Shown: positions 1-10,437 of the stretch, piece by piece | Numbering within the stretch: the first letter of the stretch is position 1 | How the letters are laid out: the number at the start of each line of letters is the position of its first letter | Program-made: the position numbers and the translations under genes | From: Diospyros lotus | Lineage: Eukaryota > Streptophyta > Magnoliopsida > Ericales > Ebenaceae | DNA: 64,000 nt | NCBI RefSeq assembly: GCF_014633365.1 | Contig: NC_068342.1 | Location: 4,326,622 to 4,390,621, forward strand | Direction: 5' to 3' | Notes under the pieces: model-generated | What the model was told of the DNA's origin: nothing | Databases searched by the model: none | Seen by the model: the letters and a program-made list of their open reading frames with translations, nothing else

Positions 1-187
1 TCCTTGTGCCATGCCGCTTTGCTAGCCACCTTTGACTGGTTAACCAGTTGCACCTTTGTAGCATGTGTAGTCACACGACGTTGTTGTGCCCCTTTCATCA
101 TTCCCTGCCTGCCAAGTGCCGGCATGGTATCTGCATGTTGCCTACTTCGTCCTCTGGTTTGTTTGCTCAGTAAGCACTCTATGTCAT
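1..187. other. Unassigned sequence, inferred intron of XRN4
   Basis: No exon or element is recognised here. A short open frame on the + strand is rich in Cys and Leu and shows no domain. The stretch lies upstream of the first XRN4 exon seen in the window, so it is probably intronic; the exons before it must lie outside the window. Confidence 0.4.
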
Positions 188-2081
188 TGTTGGATATGAG
201 CCCTTAAGACTAGTTCTAGTGACACAAAAGACTTGATCTTGTAATTATTTAAATATTAATAAAAATGGCTAGTTTATGTTTTTATTTAAATTGTAATATG
301 CTTTAAATTAATTATATATCCATTAGTATAATAAGGAGTTAATACCATCATTAAGTGTTAAGGATACGAGTAATGATTGATTCACAGTTTGTTATGCTAT
401 AAACAAGTTCCTAGTCATAGATTTCCTAACTTGGATAATAACAACTTTTAAAGGTTAGCACATCGTCTTCCTCCTTGTTCAGTATGATATGTTGAAGATG
501 AAGGTTGGTGAGTCTCATACCATTCTATATGAGATATGGAAGGAAGATGAGTGGGTGCTCGTTATAGGAACGAGCTCACTAAACGGGACTGTTAACATTG
601 AATCACATGAGTTCTTGCTCACGGGTCAATGATTCAATGTTAGCTGCATATGTGTAACTAATCCTTAGACTTGAGATAACATAGATACCTGTGCATTGGT
701 GGATTAAAAAATCAATGATGCTATATAATTGTTCTAATCATGAACGATTATACGTATCTATGTGCCTAATCTAGTGGTGCACGAGGTATGTGTGCATCAG
801 ATATGAAATCTATCACCTCAGGGTTTGTGAGGAGGATGTTCCATGCGATCCAATAATCACTTGACGATAAATCTTTGGCCGAATGTCAGGGTCTATGACA
901 AGGGAATTCTCCTTGATGAGGAGAATTAGGGTTTGATTCTAGGAGATAATTGAGAGAGAGAGAGATTACAGGAAAATTGAGGGAGAGAAGGAATAGAGAT
1001 AAATTGAGAGAGAAATAGACAGTAAATTCATCAAAGTATTCATCGATCATGTTTATTGAATAAGGGAGCCCTTTCTTATAGCCCCTTTTCCCGCCATCCA
1101 TGGTAGTGATACCCTAACTGTTGGGTTGTTAACCTTTTAACAACATTAGCAGTCCTTTTTATCCTGTTGGGTTGTTAACCTTTTAACAACATTAACAGTC
1201 CTTTTTATCCATCTAATTGTCCCCAACAGTCTAAACTCCCTAGCTACCACCCAACAGCCTAACCATTACAACCATCTAATTGTTACAACCATCTTAACCA
1301 TAACAAGTAATTGCACATAAGGTCCTGACACTGAGGTATTATGACGATAGAATGTGTGTTCCATAAGTTGTGTCATGTTAGTCTAGAATAATTTTGGATT
1401 TGATCATATGACGAGATTGAGAGATTGAACCTGCTGTCCATGATCTCATATTTTGTCAAGATATAAGATGATAGAGGGACCGTATTGCACGTAATCATAG
1501 TAAAAGGTTCACTATACTCGCTCCATATTTAATTGGGTAGTCATGACATATTGTTGGATGTCACTCATGATTTACGAGAATTAATAATAGATTATTCTCG
1601 TTGCGAATTTAATTACGAACCCAAAAAGTCCCACCTAATAAAAAATCACTTTTAAGAGGAGAAAGATAAATTAATAATTTTGGAAATTACTAATATTGAT
1701 GCATTTATTTTATAAGGATAAATAAGAATAACTAAATAATTTTATTATGAATAAAATTATTGATATTATTCAAAATTGAGTTGGATTTAATGCTAGCACA
1801 TTAAGCTCGGCCCAAACACACCCTAGGGTTTCATTATGGATTCTCATAAATAGGACTATAATGCATAACCAAAGTAACCAGAATTCAGAAATAAATTTTA
1901 GAGAAAATTTCTTATTCTTCTCTCGAGACAATCTTGGATAAAAAAGGTGGTTTCGGGTGGATCGAATCGGCATCCTACAGCGGGTGACTTTATGTGGAAA
2001 TCGAATTTCGTCAAAAGGTAATCATCCGTCTTCTTCTTCGTTTAGTAGATTGTACAAATTTGAAAAGCGTGATACCGGAAA
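188..2081 (+). repeat. Old LTR-like fragment (copia type)
   Basis: The block begins TGTTGGATATGAGCCC, a start common in plant copia LTRs. Near 1810-1860 it has the usual promoter layout, a TAGGGTTTCAT stretch followed by CATAAATAG as a TATA box. No internal coding region follows; a younger copia element begins at 2082. It is probably a solo or partial LTR that received later insertions (884-1330, and the element at 2082). Its 3' boundary and target duplication could not be found, so the call rests on sequence style alone. Confidence 0.45.
884..1330 (-). repeat. Solo LTR, TGTCA...TGACA family, copy A
   Basis: The ends are TGTCAGGGTC and GGTCCTGACA, which are inverted TG...CA termini. A GAGAGA-rich stretch lies near the left end. 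Read on the - strand, a GGCTATAAG motif is followed by a CT-rich leader, so the LTR probably points left. It shares this plan with 3023-3396 and 62457-62887. It contains a 46-bp tandem duplication (1120-1165 and 1166-1211) with a GTTGTTAA/TTAACAAC hairpin in each unit. No convincing target duplication is visible. No internal region, primer site or polypurine tract is attached. Confidence 0.55.
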
Positions 2082-2691
2082 TATTTTGTTTGCCTAGAGT
2101 TTATGTGGTAGAAGATCAGTAAAGTATTGGAGATTCATCAGTTGGAAGATTAGATCAATTAGGGTTAAAATACCAAATGTAATTACTTAGTATTTTAGGG
2201 GGTCTAATTGTAATATCCCAATAATAGTTAGTTATATTGGGATGTCTGCCCTTTCTATAAATAAGAGGGCAATGGAGGCAGTCGAGGATCATTCTAAGGG
2301 AGAGCTTTTATTTCGTCTATGATCAAGTGCTAGTTTTTCATTCTTGATAAAAGAAAGGCTGAGTTTAGTCTTGTGTATTCTTGGGAGAATGTGTATATGT
2401 ACTCGGGAATATAGATGAGGGTTTAGAGGCTTGATGTACTGATCGGTTTCATCCTAAATAAAAGGTTGCTCTGTGTGTGGCTGTTGACTGCTGGATGTAG
2501 GTTTGCCAAAGGCATTCTGAACCAGGATAAATCTCAACTCTTTGTTGGTTTGTTTTATCTTTTTGCAATTTCAATTTTCATTTTGTTTTTTGTCTGTTTT
2601 CTTAATTAGTTTCTAAGTTCTGTGAGTGTGCAAGAATTCGAGTGGGAATTCTCTTTGGGTTGGTCTTCGTTTGACAGTCCTAACATCAACA
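2082..2691 (+). repeat. 5' LTR of copia element 1
   Basis: It matches the 3' copy closely, with the same order of TTGCCTAGAGTTTATG, CTATAAATAA (TATA box), the GGAGAGCTTTTATTTCG leader and the ACATCAACA end. It keeps about 40 bp (GGGGGTCTAATTGTAATATC and following) that are lost from the 3' LTR. The primer-binding site follows at 2695-2707. Confidence 0.9.
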
Positions 2692-2774
2692 ATCTTGTAT
2701 CAGAGCCATTCTTCGACCAAGATAAGCTTTCTTGATACTTTTCTTGTTGAATTTGTTAGACTTTAGTTCTGATT

Positions 2775-3960
2775 ATGGCTGCGATAAGATATAATATAGA
2801 AAAATTCACTAGCCAAAATGATTTTGGCCTTTGGAGAATTAAGATGAAAGCCCTTCTAGGGAATCTAGGGCTGAAAGGGGCATTAGAAGAAGAGAAAAAA
2901 TTACCCGAATCTAGTGCTCCTGAATAGAAACAAGAATATAGTAAACAGAGGGAAGAAATAGATGAAAAGGCCTATAATACATTGATTCTTAGTCTTGGTG
3001 ATAAGGTATTGCGAGAGGTTTCTGTCACGAACCTAGGGTTCGTGATAGGTTAGAAGAGGAATTGGAAGGAATTGAGGGAGAACAGAATAGAGAAGAAGGT
3101 TAAGGGGGAAACAAGAGAAAGAGAGGGAGATTTGGAGAGAAGTCTTAGAGAGAAATGAGAATTAAGAATTTATTCAATTCAAGCATGCTTTCCATCCTCT
3201 CTAGCTGCGGCTTATATAGCCTCACAGCATTGCACACGCACCCATGTGCAATTACAATAGTGACTATAACTGCCTATAGCCAAAACAAATAGCTATAACA
3301 GAAAGATGAAAGGAAATTACAAAGTATAGTAATGTAGGTAAGCTAAATACTACTATATTTCCTACTCTATCCTTGGAGAGCCTCGGGGTCATGACAATTT
3401 CCAAGATGACCACTACTCTATCCCTATGGAATAGGTTAGAGACCTTATACTTGACCAAAACTCTTTCCACTTGACTGTTCTTGAAAACCAGATTTTTCTC
3501 ATTTAGAATGGAAGAGGGTCAGAAGCTGCAAGACCATATAGATGACTTCACAAAGCTATGTTTAGATCTAGAAAACATTGATATAAAGTATGATGATGAG
3601 GATAAGTTTCTTGTCCTCTTACATTCTTTACCAAGATCTTATGAGACCTTTGTTGACATATTAAAACATGGAAGAGAAAATCTGTCTCTAGATGATGTTA
3701 TTGGAGCTTTAAACGCCAAAGAACTTCAACAAAAGGTAGAAGTCAAGAATTCTATAGGAGATGCTCTTACAGCTAGGTCAATGACAGAAAAGAAGGATCA
3801 AAAGACTAAAGGAAGGTCTAGATCAAAGTCTAAAAACAGTAAGAAAACAGTAAGGTGTTTCTTATGTCACGAAGAAGGTCATATTAAGAGGAATTGCCCT
3901 AAGAAAAAGAGGGAATATCAGAATAAAGGGAATGCTGAGATTTCATCCTCAATTTGGTGA
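2775..3960 (+). pseudogene. copia element 1 gag, interrupted
   Basis: The frame starts with ATG at 2775 and reads MAAIRYNIEKFTSQNDFG, a typical copia Gag start. A TAG interrupts it near 2924. At 3023 a solo LTR is inserted between the codons for LREVS and the following K-M. Downstream the frame continues with the conserved LCLDLENIDIKYDDEDK and LLHSLPRSYE core. It ends with a CCHC zinc knuckle (CFLCHEEGHIKRNC) near 3858-3900. In active elements this protein packages the element RNA. At least two stops and the insertion disable it. Confidence 0.88.
3023..3396 (-). repeat. Solo LTR, same family, copy B, inside gag
   Basis: This 374-bp insert has ends TGTCACGAACC and GGGGTCATGACA. The flanking 5-mers are GTTTC (3018-3022) and ATTTC (3397-3401), a target duplication with one mismatch. 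Removing the insert and one repeat restores the gag reading frame, which confirms the boundaries. It is GA-rich on the left with a palindromic TATATAGCC block; the - strand reading gives a TATA box before a CT-rich leader. Confidence 0.85.
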
Positions 3961-5245
3961 ATTCGATTACGACAGTGCTGATGCACTAATTGTGTCAAAT
4001 ACCGAGGATAGGCAAGCTTGGGTGTTAGACTCTAGTTGCTCTTTTCACATGACTCCTCATTGGGATTGGTTCCTAAGTTTTAGAGACATAGATGGGGGTG
4101 AAGTCCTTCTGGGAAACAACCACGAATGTAAAATTAAAGGGGTTGGGGATGTTAAAATCAAAATGCATGATGGAATAATCAGGACATTATCTGCTATAAG
4201 ATATGTACTAGACTTGAAGAGAAATCTGATATCCTTTGGAGAATTAGACAAAAATGGCTACTCCTATAGAGGAGTTGGTGGAGTCCTTAAGGTAGCAAAG
4301 GGGTCTCTCATATGCATGAAGGCTATCCTTCAAAATGGCATATATATGTTGCAAGCATCCACAATATGTGGAGAGGCAGCATTAGGAGAGGGAAAATCCT
4401 ATGAGCAGTCTAGGTTGTGGTACTATAGGATGGCTCACATCAGTGAGCAAGGACTTAAGGAATTAGCTAAGCAAGGGATTTTAAGTACTGGAAAGGTTAC
4501 AACTATAGACAAATGTGAAACATGTATATTTGGAAAATCTATAAAAGTTAAATTCCCTAAAAAGGCTATTCACTCCACTAAGGCCCCTCTAGAATATATC
4601 CATTCTGATCTATGGGGCCATTCCCAAACCTTATCTCATGGTGGAGCTAGGTATTTCCTATCCATAATTGATGATTATTCTAGAATGGTTTGGGTTTATG
4701 TTTTAAAATCAAAGGATAAAACTTTTGAAACCTTTAAAACCTGAAAAAACTATGATAGAAAATTAGAAAGGAAGCAAAATTAAGATCATTAGGACTAATA
4801 ATGGTTTGGAATTTTGCAATAAGGAATTTGCTCACCTATGTAAACAAGATGGTATACTAAGGCACCTATCAGTTCCAAGGAAACCCCAAACAGAATGGTT
4901 TGGCCTAGAGAATGAATAGAACTCTCTTAGAGAGAGTTAGATGCATGATTATTCATGCTAGGCTTTCCAAATCCTTTTGGGGAGAAGCCTTATCTACGAC
5001 ATCCTATGTTATTAATAGGTCACCATCCATAGCCATAGGGTTATTCATGGTAGGCTTTCCAAATCCTTTTGGGGAGAAGCTTTATCTACGACATCCTATG
5101 TTATTAATAGGTCACCATCCATAGCCATAGGGTTTAAAACCCTCTATGAAATGTGGACTAGTCACAAGCCTAATATAGATCATATTAGGTGGTTTGAGTT
5201 TATAGCCTATGCTCATTCCAAGCAAGGCAAACTGGATCCTAGAGC
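3932..5245 (+). pseudogene. copia element 1 protease and integrase region
   Basis: The protease motif near 4025-4060 reads WVLDSSCSFHMTP, where active copia proteases have D-S-G; the Gly is now Ser. The pre-integrase segment (LWYYRMAHISEQGLKEL) and the zinc-binding Cys pair (CETCIFGK) follow, then the integrase core start (IHSDLWG, SIIDDYSRMVWVY). The frame breaks at 4742 and again near 4900, and a 92-bp tandem duplication shifts it once more. The region stops at the solo LTR inserted at 5251. Confidence 0.85.
4951..5134 (+). repeat. 92-bp tandem duplication in integrase region
   Basis: Two adjacent, almost identical copies start at 4951 and 5043, both reading ATTCATG(C/G)TAGGCTTTCC. The period of 92 bases is not a multiple of three, so the duplication itself causes a frameshift. 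Confidence 0.85.
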
Positions 5246-5250
5246 AATTA

Positions 5251-5761
5251 TGACTCAGCGTGTAGCGCGTGTGCGAAAAAAACACACCAAATAAACCCTT
5301 GAAAGAATAAACTTCCATGGCCGAAGTTTGGTTTTCAAGAAGACGTAAAAATAAGACTATTTTGTTAAGAAAACCCAAATAGGTTGCTGCAATTGTATTG
5401 AGAAAGCTTGATTACAAACTCTAGATCCTAGGCATATTTATAGTGTTTGGCTAATCCAAATCCATCTAATATTTGTAAACAAAATTCAACTAAAATCCTA
5501 ATAGAAATAAATCCTAACTAAAAGTCAACTAGAATTCTAATAAAAATAAAACCCTAATCAAACATGAAGTAGAATTCTAAATCAAGTAGAAACATGAAGT
5601 AGAATCCTAAATCAAGTAGAATTCTAAAACTTAAGAAGTATTAAAATAACATGAATTAGAATCCTAAATCAAGTAGAATTCTAAAACTTAAGAAGAATTA
5701 AAATATTGTTCCGTCGTGGTCGGGTCGGCTTTGGGCTGGGTCATGATCGGTGACCGCATCA
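5251..5761 (-). repeat. Solo LTR (second family) inside copia element 1
   Basis: This 511-bp insert has ends TGACTCAGCG and GACCGCATCA and is flanked by the perfect 5-bp repeat AATTA (5246-5250 and 5762-5766). It splits the integrase codons for a K-L-D-P-R-A-I segment from those for F-I-G-Y-L-E-G. Read on the - strand it has CTATAAATATGCC, a good TATA box, so it probably points left. It has no coding capacity. It differs from the TGTCA...TGACA family found elsewhere in the window. Confidence 0.88.
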
Positions 5762-5766
5762 AATTA

Positions 5767-7805
5767 GGTGCTTGTTTATAGGATACCTAGAAGGAGTTAA
5801 GGGTTATAAATTGTGGAGCTTAGATCTAAATATTCCTAAGACCTTTGTGAGTAGAGATGTCACTTTTGATGAGGAATCTAACATAAAAGACATTGAGGGA
5901 AAGGAAGAATCAGAGGATATTGAGAAAGAAAAATCAGTAGATGTAGATTTGAAGAACCATTGGATAGAGGCCAAAAATAACCCTCAAGATCAGGACTTAA
6001 ACCTTCAAGAAGAAAATGAAGGGTATGGAGAATTTTCTCCAAGTCAGCAGGATGATTACGAGGCATCCTCTTCTGGACAGCAAGAGGATTATGAAGAATC
6101 CTCCTGCTCAGAAAATCTCCTTGATCCAGAGAGGTACAATGTAGCTAGGGATAGGTAGAGGATGGTTTCTAGACCTCCGGTAAGATATGGCTATTTTGAT
6201 TTAGTTTCCTATGCCTTGTCAAGTGCAGTGGCAGAAATAGGGGAGGAACCCCTTTCATATGAAGCAGCAATAAGGTCCAGAGACTCTCAGAAGCGGCAGG
6301 AAGCCATGAAATCTGAGATGGACTCTCTTAAATGGAATAATACTTGGGTTCTTGTAGAAAAACCCTTAGGAAAGAGGGTTGTTAGTTGTAGGTGGATATA
6401 TAAAATTAAGGAAGGAGCTGGGAAGGAAGCTAAGCCTAGGAATAAAGCTAGGCTAGTGGCTAGAGGCTTTACTCAAGTAGCCGGTGTAGATTTCAATGAG
6501 GTATTCTCACCCGTAGTGAGACACACCTCAATAAGGATTCTACTTGCAATTACAGCCCATCAAGGCTTAATTTTAGAACAAATGGATGTCATGACAGCTT
6601 TTCTACATGGAGATTTAGAGGAAAATATTCTTATGGAACAACCAAAGGGATTTGAGGTAAGAGGAAAGAAAAAACTAGTGTGTCTTCTTAAGAAATCTCT
6701 TTACGGTTTAAAACAATCCCCTAGGCAATGATATAAGAATTTTGACTCATTTATGTTGTCCCAAGGGTTTAAGAGGAGCTCATATGATAGCTATGTCTAT
6801 TTTAAGCATATGCCAAATAATGTATCCAAATATCTTCTCTTATATGTAGATGATATGTTGATTGCAAGCCAATCAAATAAGGAAATCATAACTCTAAAAT
6901 TGAGTTTAAAATCAGTTTTTGAAATGAAAGAATTAGGAGAAGCTAGGAAGATATTAAGCATAGAGATTAAAAGGAATAGGCAGCATAGGCAGCTAATTTT
7001 GTCTCAAAAATCCTATCTTAGCAAGTTGGGTTGGTCAGGAGATACAACATGGGTGATGCAAAGGGTGTATTAGTTCCTTTTGCCCAACACTTTAAATTAT
7101 CACATGAGCAGTCTCCTAAGGATGAAGAAGACATTAAGGAACTGAGTAAAATTCGTTACTCTAATGCGGTTGGGAGCTTAATGTATAACATGGTTTGTAC
7201 AAGACCAGATTTGGCCCATTCTATGAGTGTATCTAGTAGGTTTATGGCCAATCCAGGTAAAGCTCATTGGGATGCTGTAAAATGGAACTTTAGGTATGGC
7301 TTTGGTTTATGGTGGAGGTAAATTAGAAGAAAAACCTTACATCTTAGGGTTTACAAATGCAGATTTTGCAGAAGATATTGACAAGAGAAGGTCTTCAACA
7401 GGTTATGTATTTCAGCTATGGGGATCTTCCATTAGCTGGAAAACAAACCTGCATTCGGTAGTGGCATTGTCCACAACCGAGACAGAGTATATTGCTATAA
7501 CTGAAGCAATAAAAGGAGGTCTTTGGCTTAAGGGAATCATTAGTGAACTACTAGGAAGAGATGTTAAGGTTAGGCTAATGTGTGATAGTCAAAGTGCTAT
7601 TCATTTGGTTAAGAATCCTTCACACCATGAAAGAACCAAACACATAAATGTTAGGTATCATTTCATTAGGGAAATCCTTGAGGAGGAGGAGATAACCCTA
7701 ATAAAAGTTGCAGAAGAAGAAAATGCAGCCGACATGTTTACCAAAGCTGTCCCTATGTCTAAATTACAGCATTGTTTATCCATTCTTAAGGTTCTTTGTG
7801 TCTAA
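5767..7805 (+). pseudogene. copia element 1 reverse transcriptase and RNase H
   Basis: After an acidic, Gln/Ser-rich linker the RT domain begins near 6270 (RDSQKRQEAMKSEMDSL, then WVLVEKPLGKRVVSCRW). The copia signature AFLHGDLEENILMEQPKGF is near 6597, and the catalytic YVDDM is near 6846. A TGA near 6729 replaces the Trp expected after SPRQ, and frameshifts occur near 7030 and 7300. RNase H is intact at its key places: the first Asp in TNADFAEDIDKRRSSTGY, SWKTNLHSVVALSTTETEY, and the MCDSQSAIHL Asp. The polypurine tract lies at about 7874-7889, just before the 3' LTR. Confidence 0.9.
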
Positions 7806-8068
7806 TATGATTAGTGTTTTGTCTTACATTCCAGATGAGAGCAGGTTCAGGGCTATCGAGTGAAGAACTCAAGGCAAATGGTGGAGAATTGTTGTGCTTG
7901 CCTAGAGTTTATGCAGTAAAGGATCAATAAAGTATTGGAGATTCATCAGCTAGAAGATTAGATCAATTAGGGTTAAAATACCAAGTGTAGTTACTTAGTA
8001 TTTTGGGGAATTGGGATGTCCGCCCTTTCTATAAATAATAGAGCAAGGGAGGCAGTCGAGGATCATTC

Positions 8069-8401
8069 TGATAGGACCCTTGTTAGTCACATGTACCAGC
8101 AAAGAAATAGGAGGGAAGAAGCAGGGGGCAGAATAGGATATTGGGAGAGGGGGAAAGTGACAAAAACAGTTGAAGGGCAAAAAGGGGAAGAGTAGCCAAG
8201 GGAGCATGGCTGATAGCTGAAGTTGTTGGAGAGGAGTGTCGCTGGATAACAAACTATAAATAAGAGAGGCTAGGAGAATATTGGAGGGGAGATTTTGGTA
8301 TTGAGTTCTTGGGAGAGTTAAGGGCCTCTTGAATGCCTAGTTTTCTTGTCATTTTGTTAATTTCTAGCTTGTAGTTCCTTTCGATTATCAGTATCCTATC
8401 A
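8069..8401 (+). repeat. 5' LTR of the nested element
   Basis: It contains ACTATAAATAAGAG as a TATA box near 8254-8267. Its end ATCCTATCA is followed by the primer-binding site at about 8404-8415. Confidence 0.9.
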
Positions 8402-8427
8402 TTTGGTATCAGAGCATTTCGATCCTA

Positions 8428-8910
8428 ATGGTGAACTTGACTGATCTAGTCGGTGATTTGGAGATGAGGGTGGAAGGTATTCAACTGGGAGATGATGCCA
8501 TGAGGAGTGCATTTCAAACGATGGAGAGACACCTAACGAACCTGCTAGAGCAGTTCGCAAGGATGCGAGTGAGATGGGAAGAACAGGAGCGGGCGAGCCA
8601 GAGTAAGGGGAAGGACGGAGATCGGCCATCGAAATTCACCCAGGATTCCGAGGTGACCCCTGGAGTTGGAGTGGGCCGAGGGGTGACGCCTGGAACTGAT
8701 AGAGGATTGGGTGGAAGCTGGCGACAAGAGGTCCGCGGTCAGAGGCTGGAGATGCCCATGTTTGAAGGAGATGACTTGGATAGTTGGGTTGTTCAGGCTG
8801 AGCGATACCTCCCTGTAACCCAGCTGACAAAGGCCGAGAAACGGGAGTCCGCGACTCTAGGTTTCGAAGGAAGGGCCATTTTGTGGTCCCAATGGGAGCG
8901 AAGGAGATGA
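8428..8910 (+). pseudogene. Truncated Ty3/gypsy-type gag start
   Basis: The first ATG after the primer site opens a 160-codon frame. It has a coiled-coil-like N-terminus (MERHLTNLLEQFARMRVRWEEQE) and then the gag entry motif LEMPMFEGDDLDSWVVQAERY, also seen in plant gypsy Gag proteins. It ends at TGA just after the segment LGFEGRAILWSQWERRR. The capsid region after this point is replaced by host-derived sequence. It may serve packaging in cis, but that is inference. Confidence 0.75.
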
Positions 8911-8988
8911 AGAGAGATTCATGTGGGTAAGAAAGCAAACCTGAAAGACGAAGCCATAGGGCGCCGCCATCGCGTCTCTGTTCAAGCA

Positions 8989-9525
8989 ATGGCGAAGAAG
9001 GGGAAGGCGAAGAAGAAAAAGACGGTGATTAGACAACCACAAGGTGACGACAAAAGCGTTAAGAAGAAACGCAGGAAGAAGAAGAAGCTTCAGAAATACC
9101 AAGCTCCAGTCCCAACCAAAGACACTGCGATGCCAATTCAGTCCTATTCGGACGCCGACGATGATTCCTCCTCCGGTGAGACCAAGCCCAACAAGATCTA
9201 GAAACTTCTCAAGCTCTACACCAAGTACCAGCGGATTAATTTCCTTGTCGGTGCCATTGTGCCTGACGCTTTTCTCTTCACTCGCCTCCGTGATGCCGCG
9301 GATCACGACATATCTCGTTGCAAGCTTGTCGTCTACGGCCTCGTGCGGGACACGACTTGAGAAACCTTAGTCTCTGCCTTCGAGTCATATGGCGAGATTG
9401 AGGACTGCAAAGTCATCTTCGACCGGGTCATGGGCAAGACCAAGGGCTATAGCTTCGTCCAGTTCAAGACGAGACGGGAAGCGGCCAAGGCATTGAAGCA
9501 GGAAGCAGCCGAGGAAGAAGATTAG
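8989..9525 (+). pseudogene. Captured host gene: UBA2-like RRM protein fragment, intronless
   Basis: The ATG at 8989 opens a Lys-rich N-terminus (MAKKGKAKKKK). Next comes a linker, then a segment like the start of plant UBP1-associated protein 2 (KLLKLYTKYQRI, FTRLRDAADHDISRCKLVVYG). This leads into a single RRM with RNP2 (KLVVYGL), [20 protein letters not shown] and an RNP1-like [11 protein letters not shown]2 proteins bind U-rich RNA in the nucleus. Two in-frame stops occur: TAG near 9199, and TGA near 9358, where a CGA codon would fit. The reading frame ends at TAG 9523-9525. It has no introns, which suggests capture through RNA. The identification rests on motif memory. Confidence 0.75.
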
Positions 9526-9699
9526 GAATCTGATGTCAAGGACAGCGGATCTGGTAACGTCCAAGGAGGGCATCTTACTGATGATTGGGGCGCCATTTGC
9601 TTCTGATCTTAAAAATCTAGGCCAACAAAAATATGAGAAAGCTGGTAATTTGGTAGAGTCTCACCCTGAGGACAAGGTGAGTTTCATGGGCGGAAGTAA

Positions 9700-10032
9700 T
9701 GATAGGACCCTTGTTAGTCACATGTACCAGCAAAGAAATAGGAGGGAAGAAGCAAGGGGCAGAATAGGATATTGGGAGAGGGGGAAAGTGACAAAAACAG
9801 TTGAACGGCAAAAAGGGGAAGAGCAGCCAAGGGAGCATGGCTGATAGCTGAGGTCGTTGGAGAGGAGGGTCGCTGGATAACAGACTATAAATAAGAGAGG
9901 CTAGGAGAATATTGGAGGGAAGATTTTGGTATTGAGTTCTTGGGAGAGTTAAGGGCCTCTCGAATGCCTAGTTTTCTTGTCATTTTGTTAATTTCCAGCT
10001 TGTAGTTCCTTTCGATTATCAGTATCCTATCA
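9700..10032 (+). repeat. 3' LTR of the nested element
   Basis: It is the same length as the 5' copy and about 97% identical by eye. A purine-rich GGGCGGAAG stretch just upstream may be the polypurine tract. Confidence 0.9.
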
Positions 10033-10437
10033 CATTCTAAGGGAGAGCTTCTATTTCGTCTATGATCGAGTGCTGGTTTTCATTCTTGAGAAAAGAAAGG
10101 CTGAGTTTAGTTTGGTGTATTCTTGGGAGAATATGTGTATGTACTCGGGGATATAGACGAGGGTTTAGAGGCTTGATGTACTGATCGGTTTCATCCTAAG
10201 TAAAAGGTTGCTCTGTGTGTGGGTGTTGACTGCTGGATGTAGGTTTGCCAAAGGCATTATGAACTAGGATAAATCTCGACTCTTTGTTGGTTTGTTTTAT
10301 CTTTCTGCAATTTCAATTTTCATTCTGTTTTTGTCTGTTTTCTTAATTGATTTCTAAGTTTTGTGAGTGTGCAAGAATTCAAGTGGGAATTCTCTTCGGG
10401 TTGGTCTTCATTTGACAGTCCTAGCATCAACAGGAAA

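Larger units (their letters stand above)
8069..10032 (+). mobile_element. Non-autonomous LTR retrotransposon carrying a captured host gene
   Basis: This 1964-bp element is flanked by CATTC (8064-8068 and 10033-10037). Its LTRs are 8069-8401 and 9700-10032, both 333 bp, starting TGATAGGACCC and ending ATCCTATCA. By eye they differ at about ten positions, so the insertion is moderately young. The primer site TGGTATCAGAGC follows the 5' LTR directly. Inside are a gypsy-type gag start (8428-8910) and an intronless segment of a host RNA-binding-protein gene (8989-9525). It has no protease, RT, RNase H or integrase, so it would need enzymes in trans. Confidence 0.93.
2082..10432 (+). mobile_element. 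Ty1/copia retrotransposon (Tork/Tnt1-like), defective, with nested insertions
   Basis: The element is flanked by the 5-bp direct repeat GGAAA (2077-2081 and 10433-10437). Its LTRs are 2082-2691 and 7890-10432, the latter interrupted by another element. Next to the 5' LTR is TTGTATCAGAGCC, matching the initiator-Met tRNA primer site. Internal order is gag, protease, integrase, reverse transcriptase, RNase H, as in copia. Without its insertions (3023-3396, 5251-5761, 8069-10032) the element is about 5.5 kb. Stops, frameshifts, a 92-bp duplication and the insertions make it dead. The first LTR bases have decayed from TG to TA. It sits in an XRN4 intron in sense orientation. Confidence 0.93.
7890..10432 (+). 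repeat. 3' LTR of copia element 1, split by a nested element
   Basis: LTR sequence covers 7890-8068 and 10038-10432; the intervening bases belong to a later insertion plus one copy of its target repeat. The left part begins TGTTGTGCTTGCC and the right part ends AGCATCAACA, followed by the target repeat GGAAA. A stretch of about 40 bp present in the 5' LTR is missing here (near 8003). Confidence 0.88.

Noticed and set aside
4..207. Open frame of 67 codons at the window start
   Set aside because: No domain, odd composition, and it lies in a probable intron.
884..1330. Target repeat of solo LTR copy A
   Set aside because: CCGAA and CTGAG match at only three of five places.
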